Both the position numbers and the translations under genes were made by a program. The notes under the pieces were generated by a model. The model did no database searches. It saw nothing but the letters and a program-made list of their open reading frames with translations, and had not been told where the DNA came from. DNA of 64,000 nt from Haloquadratum walsbyi J07HQW2 (GTDB lineage Archaea; Halobacteriota; Halobacteria; Halobacteriales; Haloferacaceae), in the NCBI RefSeq assembly GCF_000415985.1, contig NZ_KE356561.1:1833893-1897892 (forward strand), written 5' to 3'. Positions 41,603-51,292 of the stretch are shown piece by piece. The stretch's first letter is position 1; each line of letters begins with the position of its first letter.

Positions 41603-41932
41603 ATGGCAACAACTCGGTCACCAATGATTGTGCTTGGTATAATGGTGGTCGCTGCTTTCCTCCCGCTCACCATACTGTGGACTGTCACCACCAATCTTCA
41701 AGCACTGCTGTACTTCATTGGATTCGCGTTGTATTTCCTGATTGCACATATTGTGCTTCCCGGGTGGGTGTACATCGATGCTAATGGTCGCGAGAGCAAT
41801 GCTGCACTTACCTGGACAGTTGTTGCGTTTATACTACCAGTTGTTGGGTTTGTATGCTATTACTTGCTCGGGCAACCGGACGCTCCACATCAAGTTGAAG
41901 CGAGTGGAACGGATACCAGCGTCAAGCGCTAG
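41603..41932 (+). CDS. small membrane protein, PLD N-terminal-domain-like
   Basis: A 109-residue protein with three hydrophobic helices (about 9-30, 36-57, 71-90). The last two straddle a VLPGWVYIDANGRESNAALTWTVVAFILP segment like the two-helix domain found before phospholipase D-like membrane proteins. The C-terminal 17 residues are polar. No enzymatic motif is present. A function cannot be given. Confidence 0.65.
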   Translation: MATTRSPMIVLGIMVVAAFLPLTILWTVTTNLQALLYFIGFALYFLIAHIVLPGWVYIDANGRESNAALTWTVVAFILPVVGFVCYYLLGQPDAPHQVEASGTDTSVKR

Positions 41933-42146
41933 AGCAGTCTATACTGCTACTCGTTATTAATCGAATATCATGCGAATAGTATGATAACCTCAAACGAATC
42001 GACCAGGGGTTCTCAGTAAAATCGATGCCGGTGATATATTCATGCTGTATTGTGCGCTGTGACGACAGTTCACAATCATATCAGTGACAAACATAAGTAT
42101 AATATGATGACTTTCGTGATCGGATAAGTAATAACGCGTAGCCGTG

Positions 42147-44123
42147 CTATTGACCGCTCTGTGTTTCTGCGCGATGTTCAGAGATAATCTGATCAACCAT
42201 CGATGCTTTTCGTTCACGGCGTCGTTCTGCTGCGCGACGTTCCCAGTCTTCAATCGCTTTTTCAATATCTGATTCGCGAGCAACAGCCAGTTCATCAACC
42301 TCCTGAATCGCGACGTTATCCACAGGTGCGACCGGAATTTCATTTTCAAACAGCACACGGTCAGCTACTTCAGAAAGGTTACCACCAGAGCGGAGCACGA
42401 TACGGGGGTCGGTCGCCACTAACCGCTCAGCAGTTGACTGACCGGCACCAGAGGCATCACGAAGGTACACCACATCACCTGATGCAAGTCCGTATTGCTC
42501 ATCTGTCTGAATAACTGCATCAGTGGTAAATTGCTCAATAATTTTTACCGGTGCGAGGTCACCGTCGGTGTCAACATCAGTGAAATTCGAATGATCAAGT
42601 TTCCAGAGATGTTTAAGTCGTTTTAATTTTTTATTGAGGTCGTCTTTTTCTGATTCCACTGTCTCGATGCGACGTTCAAGCCGGTTGTTTTCACGTTCAA
42701 GACGTTTTACCTCACGGCGCTCTCGAGCCTGTCGCCGTTCTTCGCGTTTTGCTTCCGAAAGCTTCTGTTCGTATGATTCGATTGTGTCATCTCTGTCATC
42801 AATCGTGTCCTCAAGACCCTCAACATGTGATTCAAGTCGATCAACACGTCGACGGAGCCGCTTAATTTCACGTTCTTCTTCTGTTAGTTCACGCGGTTGA
42901 TGGTCAGTGTCATCATCATCAGTTGTTTCATCCTCGTCGAGATCGCGCAACACCGCCTCAACAGACTCTTCACCAGCAACGACTCGGGCGAATACCTCAC
43001 TACGGTCGACATCACGTGGCGTTTTCTGTATGATCCGGTCAAACTGATCAGCATGATCATCAGCCGCAAACAATGCCGCAGCAAGGGCGTCTCGCTGATG
43101 ATCATCGTCATATGCGGCATCCCGCGTGCGGTGGAGTTTTTCATCAACCGGAAGGTCAGTTGACGGTGTCCACGCGGCAGCGTCAAAGCTCCGGCGAAAA
43201 TTCTCAACAGTTTCAGGTATCGGTGTGACATCTGCCGCAACAATGATTGGACGACCGCGTTCAATGAGCCACTCAATCACCGCAGCAGTATCGGCTGTTC
43301 GTGATGAGTAGACATCATATATTGTCCCATCAAGCCCGATAACTGCAGCAGCGGTTGTCGTCCCAGGGTCAATCCCAACAACAACAGGATCACGACGTTC
43401 AGCAAGTGGGTCAAACTCAATTCCGTCTTGACGCTCGCGTTCAATCTCTATGCGTGTGTCACCAGATCGCCCGGCAGAAACAGGAATATCTTCAGGTGGG
43501 GCTGAAACGGTAAATACAGCGTTCGAATAGCCACCGTATTTTTCTGTTACTTCTGAGTCAAACTCAAGATTTTCCTGTTGAAGCCGTTTTTGAACCTCAC
43601 GAGAACGTCGTTTAACAGAGCCATGAATCCGACGGGTGTATCGATCTTGACTCCAACCACCTTTTCCGGTGGAGCGACCACGAGAAACTTTCACTACTGT
43701 TGTATCACCGAATGCTGAAACTTCGTGACCAACGTTTGCAGCTGCAAGACGAGCCGCCGCTTCAGCCTCTTTCATTGGCTTTTTACCGTATGGAACGCCA
43801 TGGCGCGAAGCAACACGAGAGAGAGGCTCAGGTCGTTCTGCACCGGTTACCTGCACAAGCGTTGTCTCGGCGGGTACTGATTGTAAGAAATGAACCAGTT
43901 CATCCTTATCGGCCGCCAGCTCATACATATTGTCGGTCGCGATAATAGCTGGTTCCTCACGGTCTATGAGCCGAGATAGTTTTCGATATGAAACAACATC
44001 ACGGTCAACATGCTCGCCATCGAAAGCAACGACAGCGTATGAAGGCGCATCGCCGCGGACATCCCCGCTTTGGATATCCACGCCGAAGACGAGTGAGTCG
44101 AGTGCGCTCGTCCGGTCGTTCAC
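42147..44123 (-). CDS. DUF460 protein with RNase H-like fold and coiled coil
   Basis: A 658-residue archaeal conserved protein. The N-terminal part has LVFGVDIQSGDVRGDAPSYAVVAFDG, a second similar VVVGIDPGTTTAAAVIGLDGTIYDVYSSR near 245 suggests an RNase H-like or YqgF-type fold, and residues about 400-510 form a long highly charged coiled coil. The C-terminus carries LVATDPRIVLRSGGNLSEVADRVLFENEIPVAPV. Function is unknown; a nucleic-acid role has been proposed for the family. It is flanked by rnz and a gene-less stretch. Confidence 0.85.
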   Translation of the reverse strand: MNDRTSALDSLVFGVDIQSGDVRGDAPSYAVVAFDGEHVDRDVVSYRKLSRLIDREEPAIIATDNMYELAADKDELVHFLQSVPAETTLVQVTGAERPEPLSRVASRHGVPYGKKPMKEAEAAARLAAANVGHEVSAFGDTTVVKVSRGRSTGKGGWSQDRYTRRIHGSVKRRSREVQKRLQQENLEFDSEVTEKYGGYSNAVFTVSAPPEDIPVSAGRSGDTRIEIERERQDGIEFDPLAERRDPVVVGIDPGTTTAAAVIGLDGTIYDVYSSRTADTAAVIEWLIERGRPIIVAADVTPIPETVENFRRSFDAAAWTPSTDLPVDEKLHRTRDAAYDDDHQRDALAAALFAADDHADQFDRIIQKTPRDVDRSEVFARVVAGEESVEAVLRDLDEDETTDDDDTDHQPRELTEEEREIKRLRRRVDRLESHVEGLEDTIDDRDDTIESYEQKLSEAKREERRQARERREVKRLERENNRLERRIETVESEKDDLNKKLKRLKHLWKLDHSNFTDVDTDGDLAPVKIIEQFTTDAVIQTDEQYGLASGDVVYLRDASGAGQSTAERLVATDPRIVLRSGGNLSEVADRVLFENEIPVAPVDNVAIQEVDELAVARESDIEKAIEDWERRAAERRRERKASMVDQIISEHRAETQSGQ

Positions 44124-44372
44124 AAATGCAATTCATCGTGTGCAGATATATATGCCACGCTGATTATGAACATAAAATCAAAATACAGTGACATAATATA
44201 ATTCACGGCATCCACAGTTATCACTCGGCTTTTAGATTGCATCTCTCGATAGAATTAGTCAAATAAAGTACTATATTTTCGAGCAGCTCAATTGAATCGG
44301 TCTGAAACTATCAAAATGTGGTGACGAAGTCAAGTAACTGTATCTACAGGTACCTATGACTGCTTGAATCCA

Positions 44373-45329
44373 CTATGTCATATCAGGAGAAGCGTGAGCA
44401 TCATCAGCATCAGGAAATGGGACATCGACTGTGCGACCATCATTAGGAATAAACGCTTGTTGTCCGTCGAGTGCAGCCGTTGCATCATTTTTAAGCGGGG
44501 TTACATCCCCAGTATACCGTGATGAGATATGTGTGAGTGCAAGCCGTCGTACGTCTGCACGCGCTGCAATCTGTGCTGCCTCCTGTGCTGTCGAGTGACC
44601 CGTCTGTCTAGCTCGGTCCGCTCGGTCAGCGGCAAAAGTAGCATCATGAATAAGTAAATCAGCATCAGTCGCAGCCTCAACAGTCATCTCAGTTGGGCGT
44701 GTATCTCCAGTGTAGACGACTCGACGACCTGGTCGAGGATCACCAACAACCTGTTTGGGATGAACGACACTCCCATCAGCTAATTCAACAGACTCACCAT
44801 CATGTAACTGACCGAATTTCGGACCAATAGGAACACCTAGTTCCTCTGCTCGTTCGCGATTAAACCGACCCTTACGATCTGATTCAATGAGTGCATACCC
44901 AATAGATGTGACACCACGGTGTGATGTTTCGAAACTACGAATCATGTAGTCGCCAGTATCGACAGCAACGGTTCCTGGTCGGATTTCACGGATGTTAATT
45001 GGATATCCAGGACGGTAGCCGGCAGTCTCGACTAAATGTTGGAGATGTGGTTTTGACCCAGGGGGTCCATGGATCGCAAGCGCGTCCGTCCGGTCATTAA
45101 AGTCGAGGGTTTGGATAAGACCGGGAATTCCAAGAATATGATCACCATGAAGATGAGTCACAAAAATATGCGAAAGGTTGAATCCAGTCCCAAATCGCAT
45201 CATCTGTCGTTGTGTGCCTTCACCACAATCAAATAATAGTCGCTCACCATCGCGCTCAATAAAGAACGCACTCGGTCCCCGTTCTGTCGTTGGCACAGCC
45301 CCACCGGTCCCGAGGAACGTTACACGCAT
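44373..45329 (-). CDS. rnz: ribonuclease Z
   Basis: Endonuclease that trims tRNA 3' trailers, needed because the tRNA genes here lack encoded CCA. The 318-residue protein has the metal-binding THLHGDHILGIPGLI near 58-72, YTGDTRP near 210, and SRYTGDV with the terminal His-rich metal ligand HISS. The start MRVTFLGTGGAVPTTERGPSAF matches the family; the longer upstream frame was rejected. Confidence 0.95.
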   Translation of the reverse strand: MRVTFLGTGGAVPTTERGPSAFFIERDGERLLFDCGEGTQRQMMRFGTGFNLSHIFVTHLHGDHILGIPGLIQTLDFNDRTDALAIHGPPGSKPHLQHLVETAGYRPGYPINIREIRPGTVAVDTGDYMIRSFETSHRGVTSIGYALIESDRKGRFNRERAEELGVPIGPKFGQLHDGESVELADGSVVHPKQVVGDPRPGRRVVYTGDTRPTEMTVEAATDADLLIHDATFAADRADRARQTGHSTAQEAAQIAARADVRRLALTHISSRYTGDVTPLKNDATAALDGQQAFIPNDGRTVDVPFPDADDAHASPDMT

Positions 45330-45507
45330 CAGTTGTTTCAGATATTGACTGATAAGATAAACCCGTGTCGAATCGGTGTCCACTAAATTGGGTGGACGAT
45401 CTTCCCAATGGACAATCATAACGGATGCTCGCGGATGTGCGAGACGGTCATTTGTTTTATCTGAAAAGATGCAAATGTGTATCCTAAATCAGTGATAATG
45501 TTTCAGT

Positions 45508-45780
45508 ATGAAGCATGACAGAATTCATGCACAGCCACCTTCACACGATACTGACCGGTGGTCTGTCGGCACGATTGTCTCAGTTGAAACGCAAGATGGA
45601 CACTGCGCTGTCACCGTACAAACAGCGCAGGGAAATGAACACGAACTAACAGTAACGATAGCAGTTCGCGATTTGTTCTTGAGCCGGCTTGATGTTGAGA
45701 TTGAGCTTGACACCGGAGACGAACCTAAGCTGAACAACGCCATCGGAGAGCGAGTATGGTATCGGGCACGTGGAGAATAA
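45508..45780 (+). CDS. conserved haloarchaeal small protein
   Basis: A 90-residue protein with no signal or membrane segment. Beta-rich pattern (TIVSVETQDGHCAVTVQTAQGNEHELTVTIAVRDLFLSRLDVEIELDTGDEPKLNNAIGERVWYRARGE) suggests a small barrel. I do not recognise a family with a known activity. It precedes an RFC subunit gene by 33 nt, so they may be co-transcribed. Confidence 0.65.
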   Translation: MKHDRIHAQPPSHDTDRWSVGTIVSVETQDGHCAVTVQTAQGNEHELTVTIAVRDLFLSRLDVEIELDTGDEPKLNNAIGERVWYRARGE

Positions 45781-45813
45781 CGGGATTCATACATAGCGGT
45801 CGCAAATAAACAT

Positions 45814-46941
45814 ATGATGCAGGCACCATTGTGGATAGAGCGTCATGCTCCCGCACTCGCTGAATTACCGCAGGCAGGTGCTCGGGACCGACTCACCCGG
45901 ATAGTGGATGAGCCCATGAATCTCATTATTCAAGGACCACCGGGCGTTGGAAAGACAGCCGCTGTTCGAGCGTTCACACGTGAGGTGCATTCAGACCCAG
46001 ATGCCGACTTAATCGAGATTAATGTCGCAGATTTCTTTAATCGAAGTAAAAAACAGATTCGAGAGGATCCACGATTTGAGCGGTTTCTTCAGGGTCAAAC
46101 TGCTTTTTCAAAGCAGTATCGTCGTGGAGATGGAAGGAATAAGTACAAGCGTGACTGGTCAAAGCGAGACATGATATCACACGTGATGCAAGAACTCGCA
46201 TCGTATCAACCAGCCTCTGGTAATTATAAAACCGTCCTGCTGGACAATGCTGAAACAATTCGTGAGGATTTCCAACAGGCACTTCGCCGGGTAATGGAGC
46301 GGTATCATGAGAGCACACAGTTTGTTATTGCTACTCGTCAGCCAACAACACTGATTCCACCAATCCGCTCACGATCATTTCCCGTTCCTATCCGGGCACC
46401 AACAGCCGATGAGATTGAATCAGTTATAACTAATATTGCCGCAGCCGAGGATGTTGAGACCGATGAAATGGCAGTGACGCTTATTGCCTCAAAAGCCGAC
46501 GGTGACCTTCGATATGCAATCTTAGCAGCACAGCATGCTGCAACCGAAGGCGATGGAGCAATCACGACAGATGCTGCTCAAGAGGCGCTTGCGGATGTTG
46601 GGTATGAAGATACATTCCAAGAGATTCTTGATGATGCTGCTGCCCAGGAAATCGATGACGCTCGCGATCAAATAACTACCTTGCTTGATGATGAAGGATT
46701 CAGCGGACAGGAGCTTCTCAGAGAACTCCTCTCTGTTGCAAACACATATCCTGAGACATATGGAAATACGAATATCATTCGGCTTCATCGGTTAGCTGGT
46801 GCCGCTGATCGTGACCTTGCTGAAGGTGGTGAGGATAGACTACACCTGACACATCTGCTGGCTGCATGGGCAAGCGGACAGTCAACACTTGATGAGACAG
46901 CAGAGATATCTGAAACGCAGACGTCAGGAAAGCGAGCATAA
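45814..46941 (+). CDS. replication factor C small subunit, divergent (RfcC type)
   Basis: AAA+ clamp-loader ATPase of 375 residues. Walker A is GPPGVGKTAA near 43-52, Walker B-like is VLLDNAETI near 147-155 (the canonical DEAD/DEAE box is altered), and the SRSFPVPIRAP sensor/Arg segment includes the SRC-like region as RSRSF. C-terminal domain folds look normal. Three RFC small subunits occur in haloarchaea; this resembles the divergent third type. No intein is visible, unlike some haloarchaeal RFC genes. Confidence 0.85.
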   Translation: MMQAPLWIERHAPALAELPQAGARDRLTRIVDEPMNLIIQGPPGVGKTAAVRAFTREVHSDPDADLIEINVADFFNRSKKQIREDPRFERFLQGQTAFSKQYRRGDGRNKYKRDWSKRDMISHVMQELASYQPASGNYKTVLLDNAETIREDFQQALRRVMERYHESTQFVIATRQPTTLIPPIRSRSFPVPIRAPTADEIESVITNIAAAEDVETDEMAVTLIASKADGDLRYAILAAQHAATEGDGAITTDAAQEALADVGYEDTFQEILDDAAAQEIDDARDQITTLLDDEGFSGQELLRELLSVANTYPETYGNTNIIRLHRLAGAADRDLAEGGEDRLHLTHLLAAWASGQSTLDETAEISETQTSGKRA

Positions 46942-46951
46942 TTTTATTATC

Positions 46952-47578
46952 GTGTTGATACTTTCAGCAATCTCAAATCAATTCGCTCCTGGTGTTCGTC
47001 GGTATGCTGTTCCGGTGTTCATATTTGCGGGTATAGTCGCTGGAGTTGCCCCGCCCGTTGGTGCGTTCGCATTACTGGTTGGTGGTGCTATCTTGTGGTT
47101 TTTCCGTGATCCTTCCCGACAGCCATCCGGTCCAGGTATTGTGTCTCCTGCTGAGGGTCGTGTGACCGTTATTCGTGAAGAGGGTGAGCAGATTCGAATT
47201 GGTATTTTTCTAAATGTAACTGATGTTCATGTCGCACGCGCACCGATTGCTGGAGAGGTAACACAATGTACTCATCGAGAAGGGGCTCACCGCCCAGCGT
47301 TTATGAAAGATTCACCGAGAAATGAACGTGTTGACATTGCAGTTACTACCTCAGATGGACCCGCCGAGATATCACTTATTGCCGGTGCTGTTGCACGGCG
47401 GATTCATCCATATGTTGATACTGGAACGCCTATCAAGCGTGCACAGCGAATTGGACACATTGATTTCGGGTCACGCGTTGATGTGTTGCTCCCACCAAAA
47501 TACACTATTGATGATCTTCTTATTGGAGATGGTGATAAACTGCGTGCAGGTGAATCAATCGTTGCACGACAGAAATGA
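46952..47578 (+). CDS. asd: archaetidylserine/phosphatidylserine decarboxylase
   Basis: Pyruvoyl-dependent lipid decarboxylase of about 208 residues, making archaetidylethanolamine from archaetidylserine. Two hydrophobic helices sit at the N-terminus, then FRDPSRQPSGPGIVSPAEGRVTVI and the maturation site HIDFGSRVDVLLPP, where self-cleavage at Gly-Ser creates the pyruvoyl group. I took a GTG start at 46952 because the longer frame overlaps the RFC gene by about 50 bases. It faces trmG10 with 16 nt between stops. Confidence 0.88.
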   Translation: MLILSAISNQFAPGVRRYAVPVFIFAGIVAGVAPPVGAFALLVGGAILWFFRDPSRQPSGPGIVSPAEGRVTVIREEGEQIRIGIFLNVTDVHVARAPIAGEVTQCTHREGAHRPAFMKDSPRNERVDIAVTTSDGPAEISLIAGAVARRIHPYVDTGTPIKRAQRIGHIDFGSRVDVLLPPKYTIDDLLIGDGDKLRAGESIVARQK

Positions 47579-47594
47579 ATCTTAGTTTCAGCTA

Positions 47595-48665
47595 TTATTT
47601 CTCGGCGCCGGCACGTCTGAGCGCATGGATGTGTCGGGTTAGTGATCGATGAACGCGTTGCTCAAATTCGGCTGTGACCGTCCATCCCACCTTGCTCGCG
47701 ATATCATCGTATGAGCGATCAGCAATGATAACACATCGAGGGGCAATTCGAATTGCTTCTGTGAGTGCACCAGTGACGAGGTCAGTGAGTCTATCTGCGG
47801 CGATCTTTGACTGACGACCATATGGTACATCAAAGATAACGGCATCAACGGTGTCGTTCAGAAGTGGGAGTTCGGTTGCATCTGATTTGAATATATTCCA
47901 TGCTTGTGTCGAAAGATACTGATCAAGATTCTGTGCTGCACCAACTGCCATTTTTGATTGTGCATCAGATCCAATGACAGTCGCTCCAATTAACCCGGCC
48001 TCAATGAGTGTTCCACCTGTTCCTACCATCGGGTCAAGCACCGTTGCATCCGGGAGTGTTGGACCGGCAGCCAAGTTAACATACGCGCGAGCATCCCGTG
48101 GTGCCATGCTTCCTGGCTGGAAAAACGGACGATCTGTCGGAGCACGCGAACCAAACGCAGTGCTGACACTGTTGATTGCCCAGCCAAGAAGACAGATATC
48201 ATCAGCAAAGCAAGCCCGGAGTTCATATACTGGCTCCTCAAGATCGATATCACACCCATTGCTGACAAGCACATCACCAAGTGCACGTTCAACTGAAGCA
48301 GTGCTGATATCAGCTGTTGACCGGACGTTTTGTGCTCGAACAGCAACCGTCGGTGTAGGTTGACCGCTCGTGGAAGCCATCTTAGAGCCGTTTATCGATT
48401 CGGTGGCTCTGTCATCATTATGTTCATACTCAACAGATGTCGATTGGAGTAGCTCAACGGCACTTTTTTTTGTTGCATCAGTCTGTCCGATGAGAGTGGA
48501 GACATGGTGCGTATATGCAAGTGTTTGGATGCGGTCATATCGGATCTCACGGGCTGTGGCAAGTCCAGGGGCTACGCGGGTAACCGCTGAGGCGGCTGCA
48601 TACTCAGCCTCAGCAATACCGAGAGTCTCATCACTCGCTTCTCCGGCGAGTTCGAGATAGTACAT
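47595..48665 (-). CDS. trmG10: tRNA (guanine10-N2)-dimethyltransferase TrmG10
   Basis: Rossmann-fold tRNA methyltransferase of 356 residues. An N-terminal THUMP-like RNA-binding part is followed by the SAM-binding LDPMVGTGGTLIEAGLIGATVIGSD near 210-234 and the catalytic motif IFDVPYGRQS near 285-294, a D/N-PPY equivalent used for exocyclic amine methylation. This combination fits archaeal Trm-G10 enzymes. The start is at 48665 (MYYLELAGEASDE). Confidence 0.9.
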   Translation of the reverse strand: MYYLELAGEASDETLGIAEAEYAAASAVTRVAPGLATAREIRYDRIQTLAYTHHVSTLIGQTDATKKSAVELLQSTSVEYEHNDDRATESINGSKMASTSGQPTPTVAVRAQNVRSTADISTASVERALGDVLVSNGCDIDLEEPVYELRACFADDICLLGWAINSVSTAFGSRAPTDRPFFQPGSMAPRDARAYVNLAAGPTLPDATVLDPMVGTGGTLIEAGLIGATVIGSDAQSKMAVGAAQNLDQYLSTQAWNIFKSDATELPLLNDTVDAVIFDVPYGRQSKIAADRLTDLVTGALTEAIRIAPRCVIIADRSYDDIASKVGWTVTAEFEQRVHRSLTRHIHALRRAGAEK

Positions 48666-48803
48666 ACTTTCCTGTATGTATCAGACGTCATTATCGTTCT
48701 GTCCAAGACGTACAGCGATGCCATGTAACCATAATACGTTACTTTTTACTATTACAGAAAATTTTAGTAGTTTCAAAACTTGCTTTTGAGCGAAGATATT
48801 CAA

Positions 48804-49838
48804 ATGCATATAAATAACACAACATTCACCGATGAGACAAAATCCGATACAAGCAGTGATGTTGATGAAGCAAAATCTATCCAAAGGGACGATAATAAAG
48901 TAGAACCTGAATCAGCGAATGAATACATAAGTGGTGACCGGATTAGGTGTCCAGAATGTGATGGTGACACCGTCGCAAGTGCCGATGGTTCTAAGACGAT
49001 TTGCTCAGCGTGTGGACTTATTATTACTGAAGATGAAATTGACCGGGGACCCGAGTGGCGGGCATTCGATGCTAACGAACGGGATAAAAAAGCACGCGTC
49101 GGGTCGCCAACAACGACGCTGATGCATGATAAAGGATTATCGACAAATATCGGATGGCAAAATAAGGATGCACATGGACAGTCAGTTTCCGCAGAGAAAC
49201 GACGCAAACTCAAGCGACTACGGACGTGGAATGAGCGGATTCGAACACAGGGTTCGAAGGATCGGAATCTGAAGCATGCCCTTGGTGAGATTGATCGAAT
49301 GGCTTCAGCGTTGGGTATTCACCAGACAACACGTGAGACCGCGAGCATGATTTATCGCCAAGCGCTCAAAGCTGATCTATTACCCGGTCGGTCAATAGAA
49401 GCTGTTGCAACAGCAGTTTTGTATGCCAGCTCACGAATGGATGGGGTTGCCCGGAGTATTGATGAAGTCGCCACAGTTAGTCGGGTCCCAACGCTTGAAA
49501 TAAAACGGACATATCGATATATTATACGAGAGCTAGATATACAGATTCCACCGACTAATCCAATCGAGTATATTGGTCGATTTGCATCTGCAGTTGGGTG
49601 TGACGATGAGACTAAGCGACGCGCTCGTGCGCTTATCCAACAGGCAACGAGTAAAGGTGTCCACAGTGGAAAACACCCAGTTGGAATTGCTGCAAGCGCC
49701 CTATATGCAGCAGGTCAACTTTGTGATGCCAAATTAACACAGTCTGAGATATCTAAAGCAGCTGATGTGAGTGAAGTAACGATACGAAATCGATACCGAG
49801 AGATACTCGAAGCCTCAGAGGGGGTGACCAGTCCGTGA
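48804..49838 (+). CDS. tfb: transcription initiation factor TFB
   Basis: Archaeal TFIIB homologue of about 344 residues. The N-terminal zinc ribbon has CPECDGDTV ... CSACGLII near 49-72, then the B-finger/linker ending WQNKDAHGQSVSAEKRRK, then two cyclin-like repeats (starting RNLKHALGEIDRMASALG and EYIGRFASAVG) with a C-terminal HTH segment, EISKAADVSEVTIRNRYRE. It recruits RNAP and recognises BRE. An upstream TTG would add eight codons. The next gene starts within its stop codon (GTGA). Confidence 0.93.
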   Translation: MHINNTTFTDETKSDTSSDVDEAKSIQRDDNKVEPESANEYISGDRIRCPECDGDTVASADGSKTICSACGLIITEDEIDRGPEWRAFDANERDKKARVGSPTTTLMHDKGLSTNIGWQNKDAHGQSVSAEKRRKLKRLRTWNERIRTQGSKDRNLKHALGEIDRMASALGIHQTTRETASMIYRQALKADLLPGRSIEAVATAVLYASSRMDGVARSIDEVATVSRVPTLEIKRTYRYIIRELDIQIPPTNPIEYIGRFASAVGCDDETKRRARALIQQATSKGVHSGKHPVGIAASALYAAGQLCDAKLTQSEISKAADVSEVTIRNRYREILEASEGVTSP

Positions 49839-50224
49839 GTGCTGCTCCAGAGAGGATCCAATGTTATGACTGTGGGGAATCATATCAGTATCTGGGTCGT
49901 CAACATCATTCAGGCGAATGCCCGACGTGTCATTCACATTGCGTCAGCCCAGCCGGAAAGGTACGAATATTAACCACTGTTGATGTATTAGCTGAAGAAA
50001 CCACATCTGCAGTGGTTGTGTTAGCGGTCGATGACTCAAGTCGCCGGTATGTGTATCACTTTGGTAATATCGAGGGAGAAATCCAACTACTCGCATTGCG
50101 GATCGATGATCATGTTCTCCACTCATCAAATGTAGCTACGATGCCATCTCCTCCAGCAGCTATCTCTTCGGCTGTTGAGCAGTATTTGCCAACTGGATCA
50201 ATGTTTCATTCGTCAGAAGGTTGA
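49835..50224 (+). CDS. small zinc-ribbon protein coupled to tfb
   Basis: A 129-residue protein starting at a GTG that overlaps the tfb stop by four bases. The N-terminus has a zinc ribbon, CYDCGESYQYLG ... CPTCHSHC, near 10-38. The rest has a beta-rich segment (VDVLAEETTSAVVVLAVDDSSRRYVYHFGNIEG) and no known catalytic motif. The tight linkage suggests co-translation with TFB. Family and function unknown. Confidence 0.7.
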   Translation: MSAAPERIQCYDCGESYQYLGRQHHSGECPTCHSHCVSPAGKVRILTTVDVLAEETTSAVVVLAVDDSSRRYVYHFGNIEGEIQLLALRIDDHVLHSSNVATMPSPPAAISSAVEQYLPTGSMFHSSEG

Positions 50225-50264
50225 GGTCCAAATTAAATGATACCTGTTGACATCCCCTCAACCT
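50218..50264. repeat. 9-bp inverted repeat at the 3' end of the zinc-protein gene
   Basis: AGGTTGAGG at 50218-50226 pairs perfectly with CCTCAACCT at 50256-50264, spanning the stop codon. A 12-bp palindrome, AACGGCGCCGTT at 50266-50277, followed by TTTTA, lies immediately after. It may be a 3'-end/terminator structure; part of it also resembles IS605-type ends with a GATGTCAA. Confidence 0.5.
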
Positions 50265-50419
50265 GAACGGCGCCGTTTTACTTTTATATCTTTCATAAAA
50301 CATCAGTTTATGAGTAGTGTCCTCATCTACCTCAAAGTCACACGCTAGAGATGAATACGTATGCAATCATAATGGCTACTAATTGAAATTTCTGCGATAA
50401 GGGATGGGTATCTCACCAA

Positions 50420-50430
50420 TCTTTTTAGTC
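50420..50430 (+). promoter_or_regulatory. probable TATA element of tbp
   Basis: CTTTTTAGTC lies about 26-35 nt ahead of the tbp ATG, the distance expected for a leaderless haloarchaeal transcript. Position-based guess; a second T/A-rich block (ATTTTTAAAT) nearer the ATG is too close. Confidence 0.4.
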
Positions 50431-50455
50431 ATTAAATACGATTTTTAAATCAGTT

Positions 50456-51016
50456 ATGAGTGATCCGAAAGACACAATCAATGTTGAAAATGTCGTTGCC
50501 TCGACGGGGATCGGGCAAGAACTTGATCTTCAAAGTGTGGCAATGGATCTTGAGGGGGCTGATTATGATCCGGAGCAGTTTCCCGGATTAGTCTATCGAA
50601 CACAACAACCGAAGTCTGCTGCGCTTATTTTTCGATCTGGAAAAATTGTCTGTACCGGTGCACAGTCAACTACTGATGTTCGCGAAAGCCTTCATATTGT
50701 ATTTGATGAACTTCGTGATCTTCGGATCCCCGTCTCCGATGACCCAGATATTACTGTGCAAAATATTGTAACGTCTGCGGATCTTGGCGAAGATCTTAAT
50801 CTCAATGCAATCGCTATTGGGCTTGGGTTGGAGAATATTGAATACGAACCAGAACAGTTTCCGGGACTTGTATATCGACTTGATGACCCAGCTGTCGTTG
50901 CATTATTGTTTGGATCAGGGAAGCTTGTAATCACGGGTGGTAAGCAGCCCGATGACGCGCGTGAGGCTGTTGACGTTATTCTTTCTCGATTAAACGATCT
51001 TGGTCTGTTTGGGTAG
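50456..51016 (+). CDS. tbp: TATA-box binding protein
   Basis: Archaeal TBP of 186 residues made of two direct repeats. In each half an NVVAS/NIVTS start is followed by the FPGLVYR strand (near 44-50 and 134-140), and near the end of each half an AALIFRSGKIVCTGA or VALLFGSGKLVITGG segment carries DNA-contact residues. It binds the TATA element with TFB. The tfb gene lies 600 bp upstream on the same strand. Confidence 0.96.
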   Translation: MSDPKDTINVENVVASTGIGQELDLQSVAMDLEGADYDPEQFPGLVYRTQQPKSAALIFRSGKIVCTGAQSTTDVRESLHIVFDELRDLRIPVSDDPDITVQNIVTSADLGEDLNLNAIAIGLGLENIEYEPEQFPGLVYRLDDPAVVALLFGSGKLVITGGKQPDDAREAVDVILSRLNDLGLFG

Positions 51017-51292
51017 TCAAGATACTCCCTGAGTTACTTGCTGGTGGGCTGTGATATCGAATTTATTATATTCAATACTTTTTTGATAGCAGTTTGTTTC
51101 TATTTTATTACCAGTGTCACCGTTACCACGGTTCACTGCACGCGTTCTCATATCCCAGCAAAAATCGAACTCTATATATTATCTTAGTCAGTATCAATGA
51201 ATCTCATATTAGTTATCTCGTTTCTATTCGAACAGACAATATTCATATCAATTATTCGCCTATATTCCCAATCAATCGCGATTATATGGGAG

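Noticed and set aside
50245-50277. Another IS605-type end near the zinc-protein gene
   Set aside because: Only the terminal GATGTCAA-like part matches; the hairpin is different, so I listed only the inverted repeat and palindrome.
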